Part shown: positions 1 through 12,570 of the stretch, piece after piece | How the letters are laid out: each line of letters starts with the position of its first letter | Numbering within the stretch: the first letter of the stretch is position 1 | NCBI RefSeq assembly: GCF_019649055.1 | Contig: NW_026570234.1 | Coordinates: forward strand, 868,001-932,000 | Direction: 5' to 3' | Source: Paramacrobiotus metropolitanus | Taxonomy: Eukaryota; Tardigrada; Eutardigrada; Parachela; Macrobiotidae | DNA: 64,000 nt | Position numbers and translations under genes: made by a program | Notes under the pieces: model-generated | The model's database searches: none | Seen by the model: only the letters and a program-made list of their open reading frames with translations | Told to the model about the DNA's origin: nothing

Positions 1-3000
1 TTGAAAAAGTTATACGTCGCTCCACCGTGGTAGCAGCCATAACGGATGAGATTCTGCTTTGACAAATCATCCGCGCTCTCAATGGGCAACTTCATGCGTT
101 CCACTGTTAGGAAAGCAGCCAAATTGGCTGTGTAGCTGCTAATCATAATCTGCAAAACATAGTTTATTATAAATCGTGCTGAATAACAGTAGTGGCAAAA
201 TGGTAAGTAATAGACTGCATAAAAGCCCAAAGGTCATCCCTACAACGAAATATTGCGAAGTATACACAACCAGTATTCAGGAACAACATTATGGAACAAT
301 AACAGCTACGATTAAAATACAGTTTGTAATATAAACAGTTAATGTGAATTCTCATATTTGCTCAAATAGGCAAAAAATGTGTAGACGCAGCGCCGGAATA
401 CGGGTGAGTAAATAAGCAGCAAAATGGTTGGCACTAACCAGCGTAAAAAACCACCAACATCCGGCCGCTACTCTAGTAGAAACAGCCCTCGGAGCAATAT
501 CGGATCCTTGCTGCATTAACGATCCGATGGTAAACCACAGTGAATTACATATGGTGAACTGATTCTCCACAACGTCTCCTTCCTCGTTGCACGGATGTGG
601 ATTGTACCATTCGTAAGGCGAAAAGCGGGCTAACACGAAGATCGTCAAGGATACGATAACATATGCTGTCACCTGTCAACATCAATTGCCACTCATGCTA
701 TAAGATAACAACAATATTCTGGATGCAATGCAAAAGTCCGCAGTGAGCACGTAGTATAGCTCATAATGCTAACATTACCAACATAAACCGATAAAATTAA
801 TAAGCGTACATTAACGCATTGAACGACTGTGTCCTTCAAAATATTTGACTTTATTGGCAGCCTCGTTAACTTAAATATAATACTAGTAATGCTGTGTGTG
901 AATAACGGTATGCTGAATAACACTAAACAATGTGATAAAGTGCACTACTCCGGTTTTTGTTTCTATCCGATTAACCATCATCCATCGAGTCAGGAACAAG
1001 AGAACGCATTTCATCGTTATAGCACAGTTGAAACAAGAAACATACTGTCCACATACACGAATTTAATTTATAAATGGCGTGTTTTTGAGCGGTGCAGAAT
1101 TACACCATTCAAAAACATTGTTGTACTGTTACTGTTAAGCAACATAAAATAATACGTATATGATTCAACATTTCGTACTTCGTATTTATCCGTGCCGACT
1201 CTCGTCTCGTGGTCACTTTTCCACATCACATACGGGTCTTCCCTTATGGTTATTGCTCTTAAAGTTTTATTCCTCATGGATGATGAGATCTGAGCATAAT
1301 GATCCGTATAATTCCATGTAATAACCGCACCATCGCGCGGATTCCAACGCCCTACCTAATTTCGAGAAGACAAACTGATTAACCAAAACCACATTCAGCA
1401 ACTACTCTGTAATTAGATATTTTTCAGCATTTCCAGTTTCAAAACTACACCTATTCCAATATCCAAGCCGCCTCCACATATTTATTAAATGGTAGCATTC
1501 AACAGAATGATGTGACATGGGAACCAAAATAACGTACTTCCTGGTAGCCTCTCGACAATAGTTGCACAATGTCCAGCTTAAAATCAGTGCGGCTGCGATT
1601 TTCGTTGAATTTGATCATTCCCGATAGCCCTTTGACTTGTGTCGCTGCCAGGGCATTCACGAAATCGCGACCACGGGACCAGGCCTGTTCGTTGTCGCAG
1701 TTAACGGGCACCGTGGCGAGATCAGCCACTTCCGGACGGGTTAAGGCTTTGGCCAATAGTAGCATGGAATCGTAGAACAGGGCTTGATCAGTCTATTGCG
1801 AAAGCCGGCAATTACGACAGCGAAAGGCATATTAACACATGACGTCAATAAAAAATATTGCAAAGCAGTACATAAGCTTGAGAAATTTTATTTTCGGTAA
1901 TTTATCTTTTATAATTAGGTGAGTAAAGCCGTAAAATTGCAGCACTTTGAAACTTACTGTTACAACCAAATTGCTGGGCACCGTGCCAACGGATCCCGGT
2001 GTAATCCTGTGCGCGGTCCAGCCCCGCACGGCCGTTTGAACATTTTTCGCTCTGGGATTTACCAAACGGAAGGCGGTGATGTTGGGATGATCGTGGACAA
2101 ATGTGGACAAGTCAATTGTGTGCAAATCCTGAACGGACACGTAAATATATGAGAATCACCAACAACGTTTGCAATACTGCCAACAGGAATTACCAGGGTT
2201 GTCAGAAGGTACTGGTAATACGGGGAGGTCAACTTGAGCTGTTGAGCTTGATGTAAAATGTCCGGTACTTTACTGACGTGACAATCCAGAATTATTCGTG
2301 ATTCACCGCTCGCACGCACGTCCTTCAGCACATCATGGTAATCGGGACCTTTTAATAATCTCAGGGAAACTTTCATCTTGGTTGCTCCACGAAGCAATTC
2401 CTGTAGCTTTATTATACCTGTTAAAATAGTTCAGTTATTTACTTGTCAGGAATAAATTGTTTTATTATTTTCCCAGTTACCTTGAGGTTTTCTAATAAAT
2501 ATATATACACCTTCTTAAAAATACATTATATGATAATAAATACCTTCTTAAAATATACTACTCTTCGAACGCGTATAAGCGTTCTTGATTGCGCAAATTC
2601 CTTTTATTTTAATTAACAGTTTTATCGCTATTCGCAGCGATCCTTGTTTTAAACAAAAAACGCGTTTGCTACAATTTGGAATAAAAAGACGTCATTTCCG
2701 TTGCAACAAAGTGGAAAAAGCGATTTGCCAGCGCACAGCGAGAAGCCGCAATAATTGCCCGTGACATGGCGCGTCACAGACAAAACGATCAGCGTTTATC
2801 AGCTGACAAAATGTTGAGCCCGGCAAACTAACCTTCATTGGTTTCGTATAAAATGGTGAAGGAAGGCCACTGCCACAGCTTGACAATATCGCTGAAAGCC
2901 CGACTGAGTACCCGATAATCGGGATAGACGTTTGTAGAGAAAGATTCATTAGGCGACCAGATCCGATAATCCCAGCGCGCCTCAATGTGCGGAATGGACA

Positions 3001-5587
3001 GCGACTCGGCAATGGATTGCACATTATCACTGGAGAAAGGATTCTGCGGGCCCATTACGGCCAGCACTTGTTCATGAAGGATCCGGCATACTGCAGAAAA
3101 AAGATCCACTCTGAACAAACCGTGGTAATCAAGAAAGAATTAAATTATGTTATCAGTACAGTGCATGCCGGCTGTTAACATACCCTGCTTGGAAGCCCGG
3201 AAACTGTCGAAGGGTGGAATATCATGCTTTTTCCCATCTAATCTCGTCCCGGATATCCGCAGATCACTGTCTTCATTTACGCTGCTGATGGCGTAATCGA
3301 AGACGTACTTTAAGTCCGACAAGGGATCATTAAAAAGTCCCACTGCAAAAATGAGGAGAGCATTTTACTTCTCCAGGAGATCACGCAGACCATCTATATG
3401 AATTTAAGTCTGCAAGTGAGCCGTTCCAACGCACGAAAATGTCACCAGGGCGAATGTTGATTAAGATTATTAATCAAAGAACTGTCATCTTCAGCGTTAC
3501 CATGTCCTTGTCATTTTCGGCACTTGGATATTCCACGGCACGACAAGATCGGAAATCATTCAACAAATAGCACTTTTAATGAAAAAACATGTGACAATAA
3601 CTTCCATGTATACATACGATACGTTGATGGAAATCTTCGAGGAAATTGAAATACTGCTTCATATCAACAGGGAAAATTTGTGGTTAGATTGTTATTGTAA
3701 AATATTATGTGTATGTGCTAACTTCTTTTGGTTAGAGCCAAAGCGTTTTAGAATTCGCAGCAAATTAAACATCAATGTACACTTTTATGCAAGACTGCAC
3801 ATCAAATTATCGATGTACTCTGTAGTTACTTGGCCACTGCCAACTACAGCGGTTTTAACCGTAATATTCAACACTGAACATGAAAAAAAAATGTGTTTCC
3901 ACTTTTGTAAATCACTACAATGCTTCAACGTACGCACGCGGGACAAATATTTGCCGGTGAATAAGATGTTGTTTCAGAGTAGAAATACTTGTGTAATTAT
4001 AGTTCAGTTTAGTTGTATTGCTTTAACATTTGGTATGAGAATTCAAAACGTTGTACAAAGATGTAGATGCGAGCCTGTTTATCCATACGTTTTTCATGGG
4101 TGGACTAACGCATAATACCCGCTTCGGTTCGGATAAAACAAACGTAGACCGAAAACGATTTCAAAACAAAATACTAAATGAATATAAACAAATGGATAAC
4201 AGCTTTGAACTCTGGCTGATGCCGTTATATAACAGCACTCTGAACCACGTCCCGAGTTAACGAAATAACAAATTAAAGGCTATGCGGCCACTTGATTAGT
4301 CGCAGAAAAAATCGATCCAATGCTGTACTACGCCAGACAGGCCACCACACAGCAATTCGAAACTTCCCTTCTGTCGCAGCTATGCAAAATATTAGTGCGC
4401 TTGTGAAACTTTATCTGGGGATTTGATGAAATTTGTACACAATAAATGCATCCGATCAAACAGAAAGATCAGGAATTCAATCTGATCCTTTACAGGAAGA
4501 CGCACATGATGCTTTGACTGCCCAGAGCACACGAAGTGCAACTTTAACCCAAGCAAGCAAGTGTTGTGCGATACTCATGCACTTTGTTAATTTAGTAAAG
4601 TACACCCGTTACCGTACCAAACACAACAACAAAATTTACAGCGAGTATGATAGATTTAATTACGCCCGGGTAAACAGCGTCACAGATACCTTCCTAAAAC
4701 CATAAAGTTCATATTTAACGGTGCAAATTTTGCTTCAAAATTTTTTCTACATGAACTCGAATCTCCGCGAGTCAAAATTCGTAACACAGATCAGACCACA
4801 ATATACAGTACTGCCATAAAACCGATCCCTATACTAAGGAGCCCACTATATTAACGCGCTATGCATAGATTGCGCGTATTACGTACGTACGCGTTATGAC
4901 GTACGTGTTGTCTGTTACGTACAATTTGCTGTTCTTATCTAACGCATTTGATCGCTAATTGCATCCACGATTCTGGTCAAATGGATCAGTCTGAAGTTTC
5001 TAACTTCAACTAAATCTGTGAGCTTGTTTCTAGCTGAAAGGTCGTGTGACTCTAGGTTAGAAGGAAGTTCATACTTCGTTCTGTTCTGTTCTGTTTGTTC
5101 GTTCGTTCGGTTTGGTGATTAAACATTTGGGAAGTTCCTGAGTGTTTCGGTAACTTTCGTTAGGCACAGCAATCCGCTCGTACCTAGCGGAAGTAGGCAG
5201 TAGCACCACTTACGGAGTCCAGAGCATATTCCCACTCTACCGACTGAGTAGGTTTGGTCATCTAGTGCGGTTGTCGCGGTGCGACTTCCGCATAGCATGT
5301 CAATATAATCTGTCAATTCACAAGCTCACATAATTATCATATAAAACAGGCTAAACTATTATTACATGGCTAGTCCAATTTCATAACTTAATCAGTCGAT
5401 CACAGATTTTTGTAAACGCTTCACAAAACTATTTTAAAATAGAATGACGCGGAAAAGCATTTCAGTAACGTACGGTGAACTGAATCCGCACGATGCACTT
5501 ACCCACAGTTAAACTATCCGGAAGTGCAAAAACGCGACATACAGCTGACCAATACAACGCCACCAACAGAACAGAACTGCGCTTCAT
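1..5587 (-). CDS. GRIK: Kainate-type ionotropic glutamate receptor, 3' part outside window
   Basis: Glutamate-gated cation channel subunit. Exons in gene order: 5503-5587, 3184-3342, 2833-3090, 2194-2417, 1958-2128, 1538-1792, 1179-1355, 439-672, 1-149 (continues off the left edge). All have GT-AG borders and matching phases, giving about 570 residues. Exon 1 is a 28-residue signal peptide. Exons 2-6 form the amino-terminal domain, with GLFNDP near its start. Exon 7 holds the first half of S1 (EDPYVMWK ... GTDKYE). Exon 8 holds M1 (ending RFSPYEW), the pore loop with the LMQQGSD Q/R site, and the start of M3 (WWFFTL). Exon 9 holds the gating motif [15 protein letters not shown] and the start of S2. 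Kainate rather than AMPA is inferred from the STR after the pore and the IPHIEARW and PNITAFR regions. Odd: about 85 residues of S1 expected between exons 7 and 8 are absent, yet both borders are phase 0. Confidence 0.9.
3343..5502 (-). other. Long first intron of the glutamate receptor gene
   Basis: A 2.16-kb intron separates the signal-peptide exon from the amino-terminal domain exons. The donor GTAAGT at its 5' end and the acceptor TTTTGCAG before 3342 restore the frame (LTV|VGLF). It holds a 178-codon open frame on the + strand (3579-4115) without recognisable features, and a short GTTCT/GTTC microsatellite near 5078-5110. I see no gene in it. Confidence 0.7.
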
Positions 5588-7427
5588 AAATATCTTTTCT
5601 TTCATCCTGGAGATACCACGAACACACCGGCAACATCACACACTTCCTGTTAGGCTGCTACGGCATGCCTAAAATGCTCGCACAGCAAGCCGTCTCATTT
5701 TAAAATAAAACGTTTTGTTTCTGCCGGTTCATCTTCCGCATCAGGCATCTGAACTTCATAAAGATTGACAGGAAAACCCAAAGACGATTATATGAAACCC
5801 AAACCAGCGGAATCCTAACGACGGTAATTGAGACAGCGATTCTCTTTACACTCGAATGAAGAACATCCGAAGTGTAAAAACATGTATGAGCATGGAGCAA
5901 CCAGGAAAACTATAAAATCTAACCGGGAAATGTGGTTCAGCGGAAAAAAAAATAATCCGCAATGTTCCACGTCGTTAGTGGAGCACGTCCCGATTTTTCT
6001 GGTATATCAGCGTAATGAGAAGGAAGGACCGTGAATATGGGAGGAAGACAGCGCGAGAGAGAAGAGGAAAAAAACTAAAGTAGAAAAAATTCAGTTATAA
6101 GAGCGAAGGGAGAGAGATACATATGCCAACGTAAATAGATCACGTCTTTCAGCAGCCAACAGCCAATTTGCCGATCATGCTCGCATTGAGAGTGCGCACA
6201 GCCGTACACACATGTGTGCGGTACAACGCACAGTAGTGCGGATTAATGTTACGTTCCACTCTGGGATAGGGTAGTTTGGTGTTCTTTCGCAGCATCCTGT
6301 ATAAACACAGTGCGGCGGATATATGGACGAAAGGGGAAATATTTAATAGGAGTCAAAAGTCGATTTTTCTCAAACGGCTGCACAGTGCACATTCGGCCGT
6401 TGAGCGGCAGCAACAAGAGTCGCTTGATGGAGCGGTTCTCTCTCGCGACGATTATGTACATATCCATCCATACACATATATGGATGGGAGCAGTTATATG
6501 TGCTGAATGCAAATTAATCAGCGGCGGACGGGAGAGAAAACGGAATTTGGCTGGAGGTGCTGCTGCCATATAACCCGGCAATATATGCCGCTGCAAGTGT
6601 TCCTGTATGCAAACAGTTCCCTGGTTGCCACTTGAAACCCATTCACTACTGGAATAACAACACAATGGCACTACAAATTAGTAACGAGAAACAGCGTTAC
6701 AGTGGCCATCCGGAAAACAACCTGCTTTCCTCCGTATACGGTTTACGGTTTACACTCAATTTGATGATGGGTAGTCAATTTCGAGTGCAGTTTTATAACC
6801 TTAAAGAATAAATACTTAATTAATAACTTTACCGCGTCGCCATGATGCCATCCAATTTTTCATGCACAACGTCACATTAAATTCCCAATTGTTAATTACG
6901 AGTCGGTTTATTTACGACCTGCGCAATTAAGCCTTTTACAAATTCCTAGAAGAAGCAAAATTCCAGTCGAAAACATGTGAACTTATTTGGATCGTCCAAA
7001 CGTCCACATCGTAGGTAAAGCAAATGTATTAACGCTACAGTACTAATACAAATTCTACCACAAGCATGAGCCCGAAACAGTTACTTAATCGATAAATTAG
7101 TGCCAATCAAATAATAATTAAATGATTAAGATAAATATTAACCAAATAATGCGACAACTATTACAACAGAAGACAGGTTTAATCATTTTTCTGCTCTCCC
7201 AACCGTCAGTCAGTCAGTAACAGTAAAAGAAAGAGTCACAGATACTAGGTTCTACATAAATTACAAAACCAATGAAAAAGGCACTCTGTACATTGTGCAA
7301 CCAATAATCAGGAATACTACTACTCCTATAACATCACGAAAAATCAGCACCAAAAGAATTTAGATCCGCAACCGCCAGCGGACAACATCATGTAGTCAAA
7401 ATTTCAGAATCAGTATCTCAAAAAATC
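5588..7427. other. Intergenic region upstream of the glutamate receptor
   Basis: No convincing coding exon on either strand. A purine-rich tract at about 6017-6119 (GAGAGA-type runs) and a TCTCTCGCG motif near 6437 lie 0.4-0.9 kb upstream of the receptor start codon. They could be GAGA-like promoter elements. The remaining AT-rich sequence is featureless to me. Confidence 0.4.
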
Positions 7428-8302
7428 TTACTTCACAGCATTGTCTCCCTGATGGCACCTGGCAGACGATGCCAAAGAAGGACGTAATTTTGTCTGATAG
7501 TTTTTGAGATCTTCGATAATGTAGTCGCGATACATCGAATGGCCGCGCGCCTGATCGAACATCAGCATGGCTGTATCCGCGTCCATCCCGTAGCGTTCCA
7601 TCAGGAACCGACACACAAACCATCCCGTCCGATTAATCCCATGCGTGCAGTGCACACCGATTAGCGCGCCATTCGCTTGCCGCAGGAATTTTTCCACCAC
7701 CATGCAAAATCGCCGATAAGTGTCCAGCGACGGCACTCCTTTGCCCGGAACGCGTATTTTAACATGTTTGATTTTCGATTCAATTAATCGTGCAGGCTGG
7801 TAGTAGCGGTCGGAATCCGTCAAATCCACGACCAGGCCCAACTGCAGATTCATTTTTTCCATCTCCGTCAGTAGACGCTTTGTGGTGAAGGCTTCCGAGC
7901 GGAGATGGCGCGGATACGAGCGCAGTCTGTTGAAGGGAGTTTTGAAGGGGATAAACGGCGTCACTCCGATCACGGAGCCGATGGGCTTCAAATGCGCCCA
8001 ATCGTGCGGCAGTCTGCGGTTTTGCGATCGGATCCGGGCAGCTTTGCCTCCTGCGGGCAGTGCAGATTCAGTCAGAGTATTTACTGCGCATTCTGGTTTC
8101 TGCTGTTCCAGTTTCTGGCGAGAACGTTTTCGTTTCTGCAGAAAGAAGGGGTGGGTGGCATTAGATTAATAGTTGACCAGATCATTCTGAAAACTACCTT
8201 CTTCTTTGGTGTTTGTGGGATATCACTGACGACTGGAGCTGCAACCATCGGGTCCTCCGCCTCGACTCCCGTAGGCTCGCTTTCGGGGATGGCAGCTTCC
8301 AT
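7428..8302 (-). CDS. DUSP11: RNA/RNP-complex-1-interacting phosphatase (DUSP11/PIR1-like)
   Basis: Removes gamma and beta phosphates from RNA 5' ends; the family belongs to the cysteine phosphatases related to mRNA capping triphosphatases and is usually nuclear. Exons: 8198-8302 and 7428-8135, joined in phase 0, giving 270 residues. The acidic N-terminus is followed across the intron by a basic stretch (KKK|KRKRSRQK) that reads as a nuclear localisation signal. The family N-terminal segment LPHDWAHLKPIG precedes the phosphatase fold. The P-loop HCTHGINRTG has the catalytic Cys at about residue 198 and Arg at 204; the HCxxGxNRTG form is typical of the RNA phosphatase branch and not of protein-directed DUSPs. 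The start is the first ATG of exon 1. A foldback element lies about 300 bases upstream. Confidence 0.92.
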
Positions 8303-8603
8303 TACTACTACTACTAAGTACTACTACAGAGAATCCAAAGATTTCAGCACCTTGTCGTACTGAAAACTGATCACCTTCAAAATAGAGGTTGGCTGGAAGG
8401 ATTCCAGTATAAGACGCAAGCAAAAAACGACCAGAAAAGCTTTTCTGTAGGCAACATAGTTTTAAGGAAAAGGCCATTAAAAAAACTGACAAGAGAGTAG
8501 AGAACCACGAAGCTGATAAAATTCCTAAAAAATTACTGTTATGAGTAGGAATCAGCTGATTCACGAAAATGTGTTGGCAGGCCTCCAGGTTGGACGTTAC
8601 GTT

Positions 8604-9330
8604 CGTAGGAAATAAAATATGGGGAAGGCTCCGCACACCACGTTTCACCACCAAAGTCTCCGCACACCACGAAACACCACCGCCAGGCTCCGCACACCAC
8701 TTTTTATAATTTTTTAATTTTTTTACGAAAACCACTGAAATCTCCTGACACCACCAAGGGCAGAGTGCACACCACCACAATCTCTGCACACCACTATTTT
8801 ATAAAAATTAATTGATTGTTATTACGGGCGGAAAAAAGCCAGCTCTTTCGTCTCGCGGTCTGGGCCTTCTGGCTGCTCTTTTCTGATGCCACTCGTTTGG
8901 CTCCGCTTCCGTTATACGAGTAGTTAGCGAATTTTTCGGTTTTACAAACTGTGCTGTATAGTAAAGATTTGCCTTGCGCTATATTGAAAAAACCAAAACA
9001 TTGTAATTTAGATACAACGTATTTTAAGTAAAGTACTACCTCCTGTACACGCCAAAAAATACAACATAGCTATAGCTCATATTAGTCGTACTCTGTATTT
9101 GTATATAAGACCGAGCACCATATGTTTTCGAAACTGCGAGTATAAGGTGGTGCCCCGAGACTGCCGATATTTTTAATATATATGATGGTGGCGCAAAAAT
9201 GGTGGTCCGAGACAAAACGGGGTGCGAACAGTGGTGTGCGCAGCCTGGCGGTGGTGGAAGGTGGTGTGCGGAGGCTTTGGTGGTAAAACGTGGTGTGCGC
9301 AGCTTTCTCCATAAAATATTCGTGCGACTT
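8604..9330. mobile_element. Foldback-type element with subrepeat-built inverted arms
   Basis: Two arms of about 81 bp, 8621-8701 and 9230-9310, are imperfect inverse copies of each other, with weaker similarity extending outwards on both sides. Each arm is built from a short tandem unit containing CTCCGCACACCAC separated by Thr-codon-like ACCACC spacers. Further degenerate units occur inside, at about 8745-8795 and 9138-9230. The 530-bp centre has no coding potential for a transposase. The structure resembles non-autonomous foldback (FB) elements. I could not define a target-site duplication. It lies between ARH3 and the upstream side of DUSP11. Confidence 0.75.
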
Positions 9331-9652
9331 AAGATATTGACAACAATTCAAGCAATTTAATTAAAAATTTGATGATTGATTGAAAAAATTTGATGAACTC
9401 CGGTATTCAAAATTTCACTTTTGCGAAAGAAATAATCGAACACAATATAACCAAGCATCCATCACTTATTATCAGTAACAGTGGCTCAAACACCATATTG
9501 TATAATGCAACAATACTTCTATACAAAACATCACCGGTACAACGTTAGCGACACTTTCTCAAATCAGTAGAAAAGGTAGCAGACTATGATATCACAGAAT
9601 CTGAAATTACATACATAAATCAAAATTATAATCATCGAGATGTATTTGCTGC

Positions 9653-11710
9653 TCAGGTATTTCCTTCCACTTTCTGCTTCTTTGCAGGGGACACTTCGAA
9701 GTGGAGCGGAATATCAGGCTTTTTCGACCCGTAAGCATGCTTATACAAGCTATCGGCTAGGGTCATAGTTTTGTCTGCAGCTTCGCAGAATCTTTGCCAA
9801 TCAGCGGGAACATGCTCGATGCCAAACCATGCCCCAGAAATCGCTCCTGCCATGGTGGCTATCGTGTCGGTGTCACCTCCCATCGATATCGCGTAGATAA
9901 TGGCGCGCTCAAATGGATCGGGATTCTGAAAAATCAAAATCTCACAAAACGCGAAATTTGACGGCAATATATCATATATTATAAGAAGACATAAACCAGT
10001 AACGATCAATTAAATCTACTGTAATTAAAAAAGTATTCAAAAGGAACGACCACAAATTATTAAAATTACTATTTAGAATTTTAACAGAAGAAGTTTTCTT
10101 ACTTCGATGCCCGGAATAGGTCGCAGCGCCCGTGCAGCGCAAAAAATTGCCATGGGAATAGCGTCCAGCGCTTTTACCGAGTGTCCCAACTTTTCGATAG
10201 CATCTTTTTGAACAGCGGTATCGCTACTCAGGAGGGTTTTCGCCGTTAGAAGCTGCTTGGTATACGGCTTTTCTTGCTCACTAAATATAATAAGAACACG
10301 CCAGCCATAAAGCACACAGCAGCCAGAATAAATGGAAAAACCAACCTCTTTTCCAAATGATCACGGGAAAATTTGATCAGTTTATCGATGAAAGCGCCGG
10401 CGTCGGGAGTTTCGGAATGTAGAGCCAAAAAAACGGCATAGGCTTGGAGAATGGCACCATTATACCCAAGGACATTGTAATGCGTGAGTTGTGTGCTAAC
10501 TTTCGCAATCTACAAAATGCCAATTATTTTATTACTGTACTTGCAGAGTAGATATCATAAAGACCTGCGGACGATTTCTTTTATCACGATCGAAGCTTCC
10601 TTAACAAAATACGGTCAGAATAATATTTAATTAAAAAAATTGAAATTTCCGCTTTTCTTAAAGCACAGTAAAAGGTAACTACCAAAAAGGTTTCAATTTA
10701 TGTTAATCTATGCGAAAAAGAATCAATTCATATTACGAAATTGTCATATAACAAGCATACGGCGAAGTAGAAAAACCTTATTCGAAGCTTACACAAATAA
10801 TACTTGTCCTTATTACTGGCTGTTCTCATTGGAAAATAATTCGTAAAGTGGTAAGTACATTAACCGAAAACATGTAGCCAGTAGCCTGACTCTTGCAGAG
10901 TAAAAAATAGTAAATCAGATAAAATACACAAACTAGTCGCACCTAAAAAAAATGAAAAATTGTCGCAAAAAGAATGAAAATTAGTCGCACCTCAATGATA
11001 TCTTCCAGGCGATCCCCACAGAATAAAGGAACGCCGGCAATGCGCATTCCACCACCGTTTCCCATTGAGCCCATCCCATCAAATTGCGCCTTCGAAGGAC
11101 CAAACAAATCACCGACGTAGTTGCTTTTTTTCCAGGCAGCGAATACAGCTTTCACTCGGGCATACATTCGCTGCTTTTTCTTCTCGGCATAAAATTTATT
11201 CGTGAATCTGCACAATAATTGCCAGCTGTCATACACAGTCATACAGATTTAAAAAGTCCCAGCACAGATTACAAAAAGTATAGAATAATTCTACTCACGA
11301 TTCCGCAACATCGCGCACATCTAAACGACCACATCGAACCAACGATTCGGCGAGCGCATGACACATGGCAGTATCGTCCGTGTACTGAAGACGATCTGAA
11401 TAAAAATTGAAAGATACGATTACGATTACGTATCAAACCTACACAAGATAGAAATTCCTTCGGAAGGGATGGCTGGAAGCGTAATATCCAGCTTACCTTT
11501 TTTGTCGTGCTGATCACGAACGGCTTTCTCGATTTTCGAAACTTCCACAAACTTGGGTGGAGATCTCGGAACTTCAAATATGTATCCAATACAATCTCCA
11601 GCCAAAGCCCCCATCAAACATCCACGATACTTGGACAAAATGTTGTCTGATGGTCCATCGGATCTCTCTTTGGACGATGATGCGGGAGCGCAGTTCAGCG
11701 CTGTAGCCAT
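9653..11710 (-). CDS. ADPRS: ADP-ribosyl-serine hydrolase ARH3
   Basis: Cleaves serine-linked ADP-ribose from proteins, and poly(ADP-ribose), after PARP signalling; nuclear, cytosolic and mitochondrial in other animals. Six exons: 11497-11710, 11299-11395, 10991-11207, 10346-10509, 10103-10280, 9653-9925. All phases match, giving 380 residues, close to the family size of about 360-370. Mg2+-binding motifs are intact: GDCIGYIFE (Glu about 46), YTDDTAM (Asp 78/79) and GGDTDT (Asp 308/310, Thr 311). The GNGGGMR loop differs from the usual GNGGAMR at one position. LTHYNVLGYNGAILQ and TIATMAGAISGAWFG are strongly ARH3-like. The C-terminus ends in a basic patch (PAKKQKVE) that could act as a nuclear signal. 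The start is the ATG of the first exon. Confidence 0.95.
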
Positions 11711-12570
11711 TGCTCTAGTGAAATTAGATCAGGAAGATATGAAATACCATAGAGCAAAGGAACACACCGCTGCAGGATCGGCTTTCAAAATTGTTATGTT
11801 GTCATTTGTGCAGCACAAGAAGTCGAATTTTTAAAAAATGTTTGAACCGAAAAAATCAACAAGTATAATCACTTGCTCTTGAGCGCCTGGGCGATAGTTG
11901 CTTGCAACAGTATGGCAGCGGGTACCGCTTTCAGGAAATTATTCAGTCAGTGCCAATGGTAATAATAATGGCTGTATTAATGCACCTCTGTACTTGTACA
12001 AATACTCTATAGTCTATACTGTACATAATAAAGTATTTCTTATTTGCTTCGTTAAATTCTGCCGTTTTTAAATCTAACTAATGAGCCGTTTTAAATACGT
12101 CTGATGCAAAACAATTTTGCCTTACAAGTTGAAGTCAGGCAGATAGCGATGAGAATAAGTAATTAAATATGATGTCACCAGGCTGGCAAGCCCGAAATAC
12201 ATCAGAATAAAAAGGTAAGGAACGATGACTAGAAGTACTGAAGTATCTGTATACGAACATCTCTGTCACAGCCAGGTCAAAGTCGCAACATCAAGCAGAT
12301 TATAGACCGTTACGAATAATTGCGGCATATATAGTGATCTACGAACTACAAGTACAGTGCTTTTATTTAACGAAATGTGTTGTAATAGTAGTTCGCTTGA
12401 ATTTATTAATTTTTAAGAAAACACAAAACATTTATTTGATGATTATTGTTGCAGTCATTAACGGAAGCAAAGTTATGCGCAGCAGCGCAGGTGTATAACG
12501 CCTTAGTCATAAGGCACTAGGGTTGAGCATAAATTATTGGCCAACATGTGGAACAAATAAACCACTTTAA
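11711..12570. other. Intergenic region between ARH3 and the polyol dehydrogenase
   Basis: About 0.86 kb between the ARH3 start codon and the stop of the next gene upstream, both on the minus strand. It should hold the ARH3 promoter and the dehydrogenase 3' end. I see no exon, RNA gene or repeat here. Confidence 0.5.

Noticed and set aside
3579..4115. 178-codon + strand open frame within receptor intron 1
   Set aside because: No domain, no signal or repeats, AT-rich composition and position inside an intron. Long frames arise by chance at this size in the window.
8223..8789. 188-codon minus-strand open frame
   Set aside because: It runs through the CACACCAC subrepeats of the foldback element and the DUSP11 first exon in the wrong frame.
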